The notes under the pieces were generated by a model. The model saw nothing but the letters and a program-made list of their open reading frames with translations. It ran no database searches and was not told the DNA's origin. A program made the position numbers and the translations under genes. This document shows positions 1 through 11,538 of a stretch of DNA of 64,000 nt, piece by piece. Position 1 is the first letter of the stretch; every line of letters starts with the position of its first letter. The stretch comes from Protea cynaroides (taxonomy: Eukaryota; Streptophyta; Magnoliopsida; Proteales; Proteaceae), in contig CM053269.1 in NCBI GenBank assembly GCA_028583415.1, forward strand, positions 42,211,016 through 42,275,015, written 5' to 3'.

Positions 1-1411
1 CGATGAATCTCCTGCCAATGTCAACGCTGCCAAACAATGGAGAGGTAATAAGCGTGAGTTCGTCTGAAGTTTCAGATCTGAACTGTTTCTAACTTTCTCT
101 GCATCGATTCCTTGATAATGTGCTGTTTATCCTGCATAATGGCTGCTTGAGAAGATATTATTACTACTGGTTGTATTAATTCTGTCAATTATCTCTGCAA
201 ACTACTGTCAATTCTGGTTAATTCCAGATCTGATCTCCTTAATTTATGCTTCATTGATATCAATACATACCTGATTTCTGGTTTCTCTTACTCTTTTATT
301 TCCTTGATGTCGATCTCAGCTATCTATTGGATTTATCTGTATTGTTTCAGATCTGGTTTCCTGATCTGTTTCTAGTTGTTATTAATATGTTCCTGATCTG
401 ATTTCTAGTTTATCCCATCCATATTAATCTGGTCTTCAATTCTGATTTCTGAATATTGATTCATCTTCGGTTTCTGTTGTGGAGTTTCAAGGAAGATGAT
501 GACACTTTAGTCTGGATTTCCAGTTTTACCCTTCTTTAAACAATTAATCCTGTTTTGTCCTATTACCCTCAACCGTTTTGTCTTAATTCCAGTTCAGTCC
601 TAAGGGTCTGTTTGCCTTGCTTCAATAGACATTAAATCATTCTACATTTCCTTTAATTACAATGTTTCCACAAGGGCCTGTTCGGTTATGTAAGGGAAAT
701 TTTCAAAATAAAAATTATTTTGATTGGTTTTGTTTGGTTTGGCTTGGCGCATATCGTATTGAATTGGGTTTTCTCAATTTTGGTCTGCATTAATTGTTAT
801 TATTTGCATCCTTTGTTCACATGATATGATCCACGTGAAGGGGAGATTGGAGATTCTTATCTGCTCAAGTCATCAATTGAAGATTATTATTATTTTGTTG
901 GTTCGTGTCTACTCATGGAAGAAATACTTTTCTCTATCTTTGCTCATGTTGGAGCCTATTACTACTTTGCTCATGTTGGAGCCTATTACTACTTGCAACT
1001 TACTACAGTTGCATGTGATGCAACTTCTACTACCTACATCCTACTACAGTTGCACGTGATGCAACCTCTACCTACTTGTTGCACGTGATGCAACCTACTT
1101 GTTTGTGTTCGAGCTACCTACAGTTGCACGTGATGCAACTTCTACTACCTACAGCCTACTACAGTTGCATGTGATGCAACCTCTACCTACTTGTTGCACG
1201 TGATGCAACCTACTTGTTTGTGTTCGAGCTACCATTATTGTTGCTTCTGCTACAACCGCTACAGCTACTACAACTGTTGTTTGGTGTCTACTTGGTTCAC
1301 AGTAACCTACACTGTACTACGTTACTACTATTACTGTTGTTCCTGCTTCTGTTGATAAGTTGTTTCAAGCTGAAGCTCTTTCATTCGCCCGTGCTCTAGC
1401 TTGAGGGGGAG
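1..1411. other. T-rich degenerate region left of an LTR
   Basis: No convincing gene is seen. Bases 3-66 can be read as the end of an open frame terminating at TGA, but I do not recognise it and it could equally be an exon edge, since GGTAATAAG follows. The remainder is T-rich with many copies of the word AGATCTG. The stretch runs straight into a polypurine tract and LTR start at 1401-1412, so part of it is probably the decayed interior of a retrotransposon. That is inference, because no protein domain is readable. Confidence 0.4.
1005..1234. repeat. 115-bp tandem repeat with palindromic G-box core
   Basis: Two adjacent 115-bp units (1005-1119 and 1120-1234) are nearly identical. Each holds three copies of the imperfect palindrome GTTGCACGTGATGCAAC or its CATGTG variant, giving six copies in 230 bp. 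Four of the six contain CACGTG, the plant G-box core. A shorter direct repeat (TTGCTCATGTTGGAGCCTAT) lies just upstream at about 938-990. Confidence 0.85.
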
Positions 1412-1800
1412 TGTTAGAGTTAACGATATGCTGTGGGTCCCAACTATCGGTGCTACATATGATCTTGCTTCTATTAGTTATTTCCATTTATTGTAGTGGA
1501 TTTGTTTTCACCATAGTTGTTTATTTGTTTCCTTATTAGTTATGATTTATTTCTTAAGTTGCCTAAATTTACTTTCCTAGTTAGTTTATGATTGTAATTA
1601 GGGAAGTTTCCTAAACTATTGTTTCTCCTCTTTGATTATAAATAAAGGAACCATAGAAAGGAGGAGAACACATTGATTCCCTCTTCTTCTTCTCCATTTT
1701 CCATTCTCTCCATATTCCCTTTCTTTTTGTTACATTGTAAAAGTGAATATCTTTATGAATTAAGGTAGTTCTAATTTCTTCATAAACACGAGGCAGTATG
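1401..1800 (+). mobile_element. Polypurine tract and 3' LTR of a degraded LTR retrotransposon
   Basis: TTGAGGGGGAG at 1401-1411 is a typical copia polypurine tract and is followed at once by TGTTAGAGTTAACG, a typical LTR start. The sequence then has TATAAATAAAGG at about 1637 (promoter-like) and a C/T-rich stretch. The other LTR is not in the window and the right end is uncertain because the next element (1809-2743) is inserted close by. Presence of an LTR is well supported; length and family are not. Confidence 0.6.
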
Positions 1801-1808
1801 GTAGATAC

Positions 1809-2743
1809 CATAGTTGTCAAGGCAACAAGGCGATCCAAGGCGTTTAAGGCCATCCTGGGCGCCTAGGCAACCAAGGCGTTCCCAGTGTATTTTTTTTTTT
1901 TAAATATTAATGCTATATTAATGTTTATGTATATATACAACATTCTACATAAATAAACATTTAAGACATAGTTTAATTAATATAAGAAAACCAACAAAGA
2001 AACAAATAATTGAGTTAAGTAGGCAACACGTATTTATGACTAACATTTGCTTATTTCTAACAAATTTTACCGGAACGTAACTCCTTTAATATACTTCGGA
2101 TTCAAGCAATCTCAAATTCGTTGCAGAACTAGTATAATCAGATTTCCAACAAATCCTAGATTATTTGAATCGGAATTATAATGAAGGAGTTACACTCCGG
2201 TTAAACCTTGTTCGAAGTACGCGAATGCTGTTAAAAGTCGTCTGAATGTAAATTATTTTTTGGGCATCAAAGCAAGAGATTATTTTGGCGCGCTCTTGGT
2301 TTTTAATGATGCTTTACTATAATAAGATTTATGGAATTTTTATATTTGGAAAAAGACCTAGCATTTTGAAGTTGAAAATCACCCCCGCACCCGAAAATAC
2401 GGTTTTTGCTCTTGAACTGGAGGGTTGACTTTTTATCCTTCTGGAATTTGAATTTTAAACTATTTTTATTGGATTCAAATAGGAGGTATTTTCTTATTTA
2501 TAAATAATATCTTAAGTAAATGAAATATAAAATTAAACATTTACTTAAATGATATTAGTTATAAATAAGTATTGTCTGATAAATGTTGTTCCTGTCTAGC
2601 ATGATAAATCCTGTGAAGCAAATTCAAAGATCAAAAGGAAAAAAAAACACAAGGCGACCTCACAGGCATTCTGGGCGTCCAAGGCGGCTCCCAGGCCCTG
2701 GAATCACACCTAGGCGTCGCCTAGCGACGCCTTGACAACTATG
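1809..2743. mobile_element. hAT-type non-autonomous DNA element, 935 bp
   Basis: The 15-bp terminal inverted repeats are CATAGTTGTCAAGGC and GCCTTGACAACTATG. They are flanked by an 8-bp target duplication, GTAGATAC (1801-1808) and GTGGATAC (2744-2751), 7/8 identical. Subterminal regions are rich in GCCTAGGCG-like words. An 8-bp duplication is the hAT superfamily signature. No transposase is readable. Two relatives lie at 40754-47406 and 54923-55083. Confidence 0.85.
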
Positions 2744-2884
2744 GTGGATACTCATGATTGACACTAAGACCATAGGTTGAATACTAACAATTAAAGTCAT
2801 TGTTTTAACCCTAGAACTTTGTACCTTAGAGAAATGTGACAATTTTGCAACAGAAAGTGCAAAGCAAGCCATATTATTGACAAA

Positions 2885-3202
2885 GGTAAACGTTTCCATC
2901 TCAAAAGTTCAAACTAGTAAGTGGAGGGGGTCTCACATTTACCGAGGTTTTAGTTTTAAGCAATGTGGGACTATTTCCAACACTCTCCCTCACGTGCTGC
3001 CCATCTTTTGGGTGGCAGCACACATGGCAAATGTAGTCCTACTTCGTGATCCCTTTTTTGGTGACCATAATGAAGGAATCTAGAGCTCTGATATCATGTT
3101 AAGTTTCCATTTCAAAAGTTCGAACTAGTAAAGTGGAGGGATTCTCACACATACAAGGCACCCAAAGTTCCAGTCTTATGCAGTGTGGGGCTATTCCCAA
3201 CA
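2885..3202 (-). mobile_element. TRIM (miniature LTR retrotransposon), 318 bp
   Basis: Read on the minus strand: a 5' LTR of 106 bp (3202-3097) begins TGTTGGGAATAG and ends TTAACA; the primer-binding site TGATATCAGAGC (3096-3085) follows, one base off the initiator-Met type TGGTATCAGAGC; a roughly 100-bp interior ends in the polypurine tract GTGAGGGAGAG (2993-2983); the 3' LTR (2982-2885) begins TGTTGGAAATAG. Both LTRs align along their length. No coding capacity exists, as expected for TRIMs. No clear 5-bp target duplication was found. Confidence 0.85.
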
Positions 3203-4396
3203 ATATCCATGTGGACTCCAGAAAGTATCTAAATGCATCTACCAAGTACCAATAACATGATCAAACAGCAAAAATGTTGTTCAAAGCAAGGATTTACACG
3301 CACGGGTCCAAAACAAGAGATTTAGTGTATGAGTCCACAAAAGGGGAGTCAATTTATGGGCCACTCACATGTTGTCAATTTTAATGTTTTCACAATTGCT
3401 TTCTTTGAGGTCCCTAGGACCATCTACTTGATTTCTAAGTAGAGCAAGGCAGACTACCCAGTCTATCATTTTCACATTTGCCAAGATAAGAAACCTTTGC
3501 AGGAACAGCCAGAACTGAGCATAGTGGGAACTGTGAGACCACGCCAATAACATCATTAATAGGAGGTGCCTGCAGCAAAAGATTCTACTTCGAACTCACA
3601 AATTATCAAAAAAGAAGGGCATTCCCAGACGTGACTATGAAAGTGGTACTGTCTATATAGTTGCATTGTCAACATTTCTTTGTTTTAGGGCTTAGAATAG
3701 TACAGAGGATGGGTGTTGCTGTGGTTTATTTGGGAAGAGAATATACTTTGTTCAAAGCTTTCTTGAGCAAGGGCTTTTGTAAATTTGTGGGTTTTTTATT
3801 ATTATTAGTATTATTTATTTATTTATTTTTATTTTTGGGGCGGGGTTTTTTTTTTTTTTTTTTTTTGGGGAGGGGGGTCAAGCTATATTGAGGACTTTCA
3901 ATTCAAGAAAATCCCTCATTCCACCAATAAATTCTTATATTAATCAAAGAAAAGTTTGAGCATCAAAAGTGAATCTAAAATTTTAAGACCAGGATCAGAG
4001 ACCATATCGATGGCTGCTGATCCCGATCAGGATTGTCCTATCCAACAGATCCCTGACCGAGTTCCACTAGCATTAGCTGGTATCAACCCATATCAACAAA
4101 ATCCAGATTGTGCGATCTGGCTGATCGGATCCTGATCCTTGAAACATGCAATATGATGAATGTTACAATCTATGGGACACATTCTACATTTAAATGTAAT
4201 TCATTAAAAGTTGCAATCCCTAGGAGATTTACTATGTTTCAAACTTCTGACGCTGTTTCGGTTGCATGATCAGTCACTGGAAAATAAAGTTCATCATAAG
4301 GAGCATTTTATTTAGAAAGAAGTAAAAAAAAATTATCCTTATTGAGATTCATAGACGAGCAAGAAGCTTTTCAAAACAAGTCATTTCAGGGCTCAC
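3203..4396. other. Non-coding stretch below the last visible oxygenase exon
   Basis: No exon with oxygenase C-terminal motifs is found here on either strand. The stretch holds a T/G homopolymer-rich segment (about 3795-3880) and a repeat-like block rich in GATC words (about 3985-4140; similar blocks at 5650-5780 and 30060-30110). It is either a long intron of the oxygenase gene or sequence that replaced its 3' end. Confidence 0.5.
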
Positions 4397-7300
4397 CCAT
4401 TGACATGCTGCACATCCTCCCAGACTTGTGGTTGCCTATCTTTCTCCCTACATATCTGATAAAGAAGAAGTGGAAGATTACAAAATATAATCAAGTAGCA
4501 TAATTCTCATAATTTCAATTTAATAAAATAAAAAATTAAATAATCACTTCCACTGTTAAGGACAGAAATTATCCATATCAAACATGCCTGAAGTCCACGG
4601 ACTCCATCAGTTGCAAGAAGACTAATCATTCCATAATCTGAATGAGCAGAAGCACTGTATGTTTCCTCATTTGAAAAAGCTAGTTCACCTGAAATTAAGA
4701 TTAAGATGCCCAAAAAAAAAAAAAATTCATTCACAAATTAGCAGTTTCCTGGAACAACTACCATTTCTTAATCACATTTTTCTTTGTTCAAACAAAGAAT
4801 AAGAAGAACAAAAAAAATAAAAGCATTAAGGCGAAACCAAAACAAGAACAAGAAAGTTCAAAGAAACAATGTGTCATGTAGACCAATCCCCCACAACCCC
4901 CCCCCCCAAAAAAAAAAAAAAAAAATCCCACATTGCATCTTGAAACTGCCAGTAGGAATTTGTAAGCAAGAAAGACCCAAATCTTAACATATCATTATCA
5001 TAAGGGAAACTGCAGACAATTAAGTCATTCTGCGTGCTAGATGTAATCTTTCTTTTTTTCATATAACTTGAAAGCCCTCTTTGAAAAATAAACCTATCAT
5101 GTAGTCAAAGCATAGAGCTAATTGTAACAATAAATAAACAAACCAAGGAAGCAAAACACTAATTATCAAACCTGGATAGTGTAACAGACGAAGGAATGAC
5201 ATCGGTGCATCCAATGCCCCTACTTTCTCAAAGAAGTTCTCTTCCAAGTTCAAAGCCAAAGCCATTAGAGAGAGAAGGCTTTTCCCAACAGTACTGACAA
5301 AAAAAAAAAAGCATTGATAAGATGTGTTATTAAATAAAGAGGTTGGGTTTGCAATCATTAATTGTGACACATGTGCCATGCCAAGAAGAGGTTATTCCCT
5401 TCCCAAGGAGGAAGTTTGGTCCTGTAGCCCCAGGCCACATGGTAACAAGAGAAAGTTTCATCCCTGTGCTTATTTTAGACAAACACAAGAATACTGACGA
5501 CAATATTCATAGAGCAGAAATGAAATACGAGGAGGCTGATGGAGCTAATGTTGAAGACAACTGACTTGTGGCTAATCCAGACGGAACCCCATAAATTGGA
5601 TGGTGTGGATGTGCAACATTACTTTATCAATCCTCACTAGGATTTAAGTATTGGGGCTGCACCGGGTGGCTTGATGCAGATTGGGATCGGCACTGACTCA
5701 GCTGATACTAGCCATACCACCAATATTCCCTCAAAGATCAGCCAGTATTGCACAGGACTGGCCGGTCCAATCTGTAATCTGGATTTAGATGATATCTAAT
5801 CCTAGCCTCCACAATGCATCTCCCCACCCCCAGGTTCACTGTAGACTTCACAGGCAACAGTGTCCTCAGAGAAAAACCAAGGCCTTTGAGAACTTTCGGA
5901 TCCTAGCAGATCTTGATCACTTATTGTTTCACTACATCCAGCTTAAATGGTTCCCCATTCTAAAGGTGACAATAGACTAGCACACACCTAAAGACTCTAA
6001 CCTCATTAGGCCTAAAAAATTTCTTAAACAGAGGAGAGCAGAGGTCAAAGATATTATGAACTAAGAGAAAAACCAAAGCCTTTGAGAGCTTTCAGATCCT
6101 GCTCACTTATTGGTTCACTATATCTAGCTTAAATGGTTCCCCATAGTAAAGGTAAGGGTAACAATAGACTAGCACATTCTTGAAGGCTCTTACCTCATTA
6201 GGCCAAAAAAGTCTCTTAAACATATGAGAGCAGAGGTAAGAGATATTATGAAGATGCTGAAGTTAAAAAATTGTATCAACAAGAATTAGAGAATTAATTA
6301 TAGAGACAGTATAGGCATACTGGAACCAAAAATCTGTAGGGCACTAGCGAGTTGGCAATTGACACTCACTTATAAAACATATAGTATTCACCTGAAATGA
6401 AAAGGAGAGCCATTAGAACTCACAGGACTTCTCGATAATAAGATTCCATTGTGAGTCTCCAAAATGGCAGTGCTTCTAGATTTCCTAGCCAAAACAGCAT
6501 TGAGAATTCTGGTCAAAATCCTTTTTCAAAAAGATGTTCTCACAGGCACAGAAAGAAAAGTAGAAATAGAAAATTGATATGGTAAAGGATGTCAGATGAT
6601 ATGAAGAAATCAGTGGACATCTACTCTTGTCAATCTTCTACTAGCACTCAAAGTACACAAAATAGAACCTCGATAAGCACCAAAACAATTAAGATAGAAA
6701 CATAAAATACCTTCTGAAGGCCATTGATTGAGATTAGTTACAGTCATAGTGCCTTCTATAGGACCAACATGGAAAATCTCCTTTTGATCACCTGTTTTGT
6801 CATTAAGGATGATCAGGTCTGGTGTCACTTTCCCAAACCATTCACCTTAATCAATAAGTAGAGCAAGGGAACTACCGGGTGGGTCAATTTGGGGTGTGTG
6901 TGTGTGTGTGTGTGTGAAAGAGAGAGAGAGCACAATTCATAAACTATGTACAATTCATAAACTATGTCATTTTTTTCGTTAAAAGAAAAAATAAACGCAA
7001 TTTTAACAGGAAAATAGGGCCACATCAACTACTCTATTCTGCAGCATGATAATATCCAAGAAAAACAACCAAAAGTAAGCACAGATGCAGTGGAAATGGT
7101 AGTAGGGTAGGGCCTGGTTGCCCAGCTGCCATGGTTTGTGTAAGGCCAGTTTCATAGATCAAACCTAAATTGTACAATGAAAACACTGTATACTAGTAAA
7201 GTGTTATATCAAAATTGCATCTTAAAATGGGTGTATAACTATAATCAGCAAACAAACAATGTTGGATCAATATAAATGGCATAACTATGGAGCAAGACTG

Positions 7301-9874
7301 TCATGCTTACAATTTGCAAAGTTAAAGTAATAGGATACAAAGACAATAAAATATGGTCTTTTGGTTTTCATTCAATTTTATGTCACAAAGTGATTGAACG
7401 CCATAATTTTGGTACAAAAGGTTTTCCAATCAGCTTCTCACAAAACCAGGTTTAAAGGTATAAACAAAGGAAATGGTTTTCTCCATGGGCCATGGGGAAA
7501 CTCTCTCCATTGAGTTTTGTTTTAAGCTACATGGCAGTTCAGCTGGAACAAATATTGTGCTTGTGTTTTCCACATCACCATCTGCTCCTGTCAAGTTTCA
7601 GCCCAGCAGAAAACGTCAAACATAGGTTTGAAAGTCATCGAAATATCAACTTCTCTGAAAATTTTGGCTGACCAACTACGGGGAACAGTTCAAAACATGG
7701 TGCACTGTATAGATAAGATGGAGCACAAAACTTGACCAATGGTTGATCCCAAGAGCCACCTACCTATACAACAATATGAATAGACAAATCAGCTTCCATA
7801 TGGTTGTCTCCACAACCCAAGGATAATATTTTGGGAAATTTTTACGGACCTCCCTGTGTTATGGCGAATAGACATGATGCACTCCCCATTTGGAATCAAT
7901 ACAGTGAATACAGTGGACATCCCTTGTAGTTCATAAGGATAACATTTAACCCCATACCGTTAGCTTCCGTTAAAGTATGAAGTCTAAGGTGGGAAATTTT
8001 TAAATGTCAAAACTGCAGTTACCAAAAATGTGAAGTTATAATTTTACCCATCTCATTTAAACCCTACACCCTTCGCCTACTCCCTCTTTGGCTTTCTGCT
8101 CTGCAATCCACAAACTCCAAAACCCCACTTTCCTTTGACAAGTTATTGTTTCCTCCTCATTCTATGTTTCTTATCTTTTTCTTCTCTGTTTCTTTTTTTG
8201 TTTCTCTTCTTTGTCGTGTCTCTGTTGTTGTTTCTTCTTCTTCTTCTTCTCTGCATCCCCTTTCATACTTTCATTTGCTTAAAGTGGAAGATTACATTCC
8301 ACGCGGGTAGCAGGGCGATCCCCTACCCTTTATTTCAATGGAATGAAAATGCTTGAGTGTGAAGATGAGTTAGCTACTCAAGCCTTTGATTTTCTGTGAT
8401 ATTACGAATATGATGAATTTGCAGAAACGATGAAAGAGGAGGGTTATGTTGTGATTAATAGAGGTTGAAAATGCAGAAAAATCCTCTTCTCCCTCTTTTC
8501 CTGAAGAAACCCTTCAGCATTCTCAAAATCCTGACTGAAATTCTGCCTTGAAGAGGCGGGAGCAGGTGGAACTCAGGGGAAAGTTTACAAGCGTACCCAG
8601 ATAGAGGAACTCAAAGCTTGTAGCAGCGATCCTGTGAACCTTGTGGTGATGGGCTCCGGAAGGGGCTTTGTTGGCTGGAAACAAGCGATGGCTGTCAGAT
8701 CTGGAGGTTTTGCCATTAGCGAAGCTGTTGCTGCGACGTAGGTAGAATAGGGCAATGACAGCGAGGATGAAAGAGATGGCGAGAGGAGAGAGGATAACAA
8801 TGATGCTTCCTTCCCATTTCCAGCCCCCTTTGGTCGTTTAAGAGATCCTTCGTCTCTCTCTATAAGACAACCTATTCTCACAACCCAAGAGTCAACCCTT
8901 GTCTTTCTTCTTCTTTCCATTGTTTTTTTGAAGTTTTTGTATTATGATGACAATTGGTTCCAAGATTTGTTGGAATTGAGAGCTGAAAGAATCCGTTAAG
9001 ATGGTTTTTTTGGGACTTGGATCATTTGATGACGGTTGCGATGGAACATTGGGATGGCCTAGAAAGGGGAGTTGCAGGTTTTTTGGTGTCAAGGCGGGAA
9101 GATGGAGGGAGATAGGGTTGGTAAGAAGACTAAAAAGATGCGCCAATTCACACCATTGAGCTGATTGGTATCAAGTCCTCATCCGATGTTTAATCTCCAA
9201 CACATTGACCGTTGATCCTATTACTTAAATTGTTCAGATATTATGCAGCATGGAGATGTCAAATTTGCTGTTAAAAATTCCATGAATGGTGTACAGGAAA
9301 CCAAGAGTGTGGATATTGAAATACGAAAACAAACCTCTGGAATTCAACAAAGTATCCAGTTTCTCCGCGTAAATGGGGGTGTAACCTCTGTTTTCCTTTC
9401 GCTTCAGTTTCATCTTCTGTTCTAGGGGAAGTAAGAAAAACTTTTTACTCTCTTCAAACACTCTCTTAAGCAACTCCTCTCCAACCCCATGATTCACAAG
9501 GTAAAAGAAACCATGATCCACGCATGCCTGGAAATACCCTTTTCAGTATCAACTTAGAGAAAGAAAATCCTACCTAGGATAAACAAAAGGAAACAACGCT
9601 ACTAATATCTCTAAAAGAAATTCTTCCAGTGCTAGAGACCGAGAAAGCAATCAAATCATAAACAAAAATCTCCATCGGAGAGCAAAATAGTCACCACCAC
9701 CGCAACTCTGCTTCGTTAAAACTCTTTCCCAAACAAAGATAACGTCGAAAATAGAGAATAAACGAAAATGAAAAGAATAGGGCGTGAAGATCGAACTCTG
9801 CGGATAGATTTAGCAGTCGATATACGATCGGATGAGGATAAGTCGATGACCGGAAGATTGAGAGTTTCCGCCAT
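4397..9874 (-). CDS. 2-oxoglutarate/Fe(II)-dependent oxygenase, seven exons, C-terminus not seen
   Basis: Exons (minus strand): 9874-9797, 9527-9335, 6791-6711, 6475-6424, 5293-5172, 4688-4588, 4455-4397; reading phase is kept across every junction. The protein starts MAETLNLPVIDLSSSDR and has the N-terminal DIOX_N segment (HGFFYLVNHGV, then NRGYTPIYAEKLD). The iron-binding HxD motif is AHSDYGM, about H191/D193, followed by LLATDGVRGLQ and DRQPQVWEDV. This matches the plant 2OG oxygenase group related to gibberellin-oxidase-like proteins; the substrate is unknown. The last exons, which would carry the distal iron-binding His and the 2OG-binding Arg, are not visible left of 4397. They may lie beyond the window edge, as introns here are long (intron 2 is 2.5 kb), or be lost. 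Intron 6 uses a GC donor. No frameshift or stop was seen in the seven exons. Confidence 0.85.
5868..6260. repeat. 196-bp tandem duplication in oxygenase intron 4
   Basis: The segment starting AGAGAAAAACCAA at 5868 recurs at 6064, and the two copies can be followed to about 6250 with substitutions and small indels. It lies between exons 5 and 4 of the oxygenase gene. No coding capacity is seen. Confidence 0.8.
6893..6930. repeat. Compound microsatellite (TG)n(AG)n
   Basis: A (TG) run is followed directly by an (AG) run inside intron 2 of the oxygenase gene, close to exon 3. It is likely to be length-variable. Confidence 0.9.
8523..8831 (-). pseudogene. C-terminal fragment of a single-pass membrane protein inside an oxygenase intron
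   Basis: From about 8831 a minus-strand frame reads a hydrophobic segment (IIVILSPLAISFILAVIALF), then a polar tail with SDSHRLFPANKAPSG and TSFEFLYLGTL, and stops at 8525-8523. The sharp transmembrane-then-polar pattern looks like real protein, and I have the impression of a conserved plant family with an SDSHR...FEFLYLGTL tail that I cannot name. Upstream (8832-9150) the frame is lost. It sits in intron 2 of the oxygenase gene, so it is most likely an inserted gene piece. A possible carrier boundary is the GGGAAATTTTTACGG-type sequence near 7838, but no matching inverted end was found. Confidence 0.5.
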
Positions 9875-11098
9875 TTCCTTTGTAGTCTAGTTGACACACT
9901 TTCCTCGGCTGAGCATTGAGAAGGCGCCGACTTCCCAGTCCGCCAACTTTTGACACCCAGAAAAAACCAAAAATAAATTATAAATAAAATAAAAATCACA
10001 TGCAGCGGAATCCCTCTAGGAGTACTCCGGCCTACACATATTTTTTAAAACTTTTTAAAATCAATTTAATTCATCCAACTACTTTATTTTAAGTAAAATA
10101 TCACGCAATATTCAAATAGTTCGATGGTTTGAGAAACATTACTTTCTAGCCTCATCAGTTATCATCCAAAATTTCTAAAGTGATAAGGCATTTTCGTTAG
10201 ATGTTGATATGAGCTCAAATCCATTTTTTTGGTAAACAATAAAAACTTTGCTATAGAGGTAAAATTAAGCTAGAATGGGTGAATGGGTGAATGTATCAAG
10301 GCAAATCAAGCTTTCGATATTTAACTTCAAAGGTTTTAGATCTCTGTTCGCCTTCATCTTTGTCTGTTGCTCCATCGGCATGCTAACCTACGTCAACTCT
10401 CTTGAATCTTTAACTGTAGAGATTTCTAAGTAATATCATCACCACAATGGAGTAGTCATCACTATGAATTCAAATCTATGAGAATGAGTTTATCGTTGTC
10501 ACAAAGATTCAAAGAACCACAAAAAATGAATCAACGTTTGTCATCGTGAAAATCTGTTACAACATTCCATTTGACAACTCAACTTTAGAAGTTTTTGAGG
10601 TACATTTTTGTTGTTAATTGTTGTGCTCTGCTTTGGCTAAAAAAAAAAACAGGGGGTCTTTACAATTGAGATGTGATGTTTTCAGAATTGTGTAAATTTT
10701 CTGATTTGTTTTTTAATTGGATTTGCAGGAGCAAATGCTTGCTCAAGAGATATCGAGCATGTTCTAAACTTTAGAATTGTCATTACCTGTATCATGGAAG
10801 TGTTGTTGCGACTAATTTAGGGATGAAGTGGAAGAAAGACTAAAATACCTTCACTAACCTCTAAGCTACTGATGCAACTTTGTTGAACTGCAATTGTGGT
10901 AAATGGGCTGTGAGGAATTTTAATAAGATGACATCTTTTGCCTAATGAAAAAGGTTGTGAGGAATTTCAGATTTGGCATATGATTTATGCACTGGGAAAA
11001 ACATTCAAAACAAGGAACGGAGGAGGAGGAGAAGAAGAAGAAGGCAGCAGCAACCACTACCAACATAGGAGGAGGAGGAGGAGGGGGGCAACACTTAC
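9875..11098. other. Intergenic region upstream of the oxygenase gene
   Basis: This holds the oxygenase 5' flank and AT-rich sequence. A purine-rich GGAGGAGGAG/GAAGAAGAAG patch lies at 11017-11090, just before a solo LTR. No gene was recognised on either strand. Confidence 0.5.
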
Positions 11099-11538
11099 TG
11101 TTAGATTTATGTGGGCTTAATTAATTACCTAAACTAGTTAATTCAGTGGGAGTCTGATTGACACGATATAATCAGTTAGGTTTAGTTCATCACATGGTAT
11201 GAGATAGATTTGGTAACCCTAATTCTATTGTGGAAAAAGTTTTAGGGTTATAATAGTATTCTATAAATACTGGGTTAGAGTCCCCACAGCTATAGTTAAT
11301 AAGTTCTCTCTGCACCCATTAGCAAGAGACATCAGGATATCCTCTGGAGGTTGTGGAAGACTATAGCCGAGAGATTTCGATCAAAGCATGGAGCGTCGTG
11401 GAGCGTATGAGATTGATCTCTTCACAGATAGGTATGTCTTTATGATTCATAGTTAATGGATTCTCTATTATGTTCTAAGGCAACTGTATGGGATTGAAAT
11501 GAGTTTCATTGAAACCCTAAACACATAATATTCTAACA
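11099..11538 (+). mobile_element. Solo LTR (440 bp)
   Basis: The segment begins TGTTAGA and ends TCTAACA, the short inverted TG...CA ends of an LTR. Flanks CTTAC and CCTAT are a weak 5-bp duplication (3/5). The interior has TTCTATAAATACTGG (promoter-like) and shares its layout and many words with the LTR at 30458-30888 (AATTAATTA, GTGGGAGTCT, the ATAAATAC box, GTTGTGGAAGACT). No internal retroelement sequence flanks it. Confidence 0.75.

Noticed and set aside
1..66. Short C-terminal frame ending GNKREFV
   Set aside because: Too short to identify and at the window edge; left as a note only.
3370..3540. Possible last oxygenase exon on the minus strand (reads ANVKMIDWVVCLALL)
   Set aside because: It shows only vague likeness to the IGDMLERWTN region and no HRVV or RYS motif follows, so I did not add it to the gene model.
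8135..8356. Leu/Phe-rich plus-strand frame resembling a signal or membrane peptide
   Set aside because: It comes from a C/T-rich low-complexity stretch in an oxygenase intron; no second motif supports a gene.
7838..9180. Pack-MULE reading of the oxygenase intron insert
   Set aside because: The left side resembles a Mutator-like end, but no inverted partner or target duplication was found.
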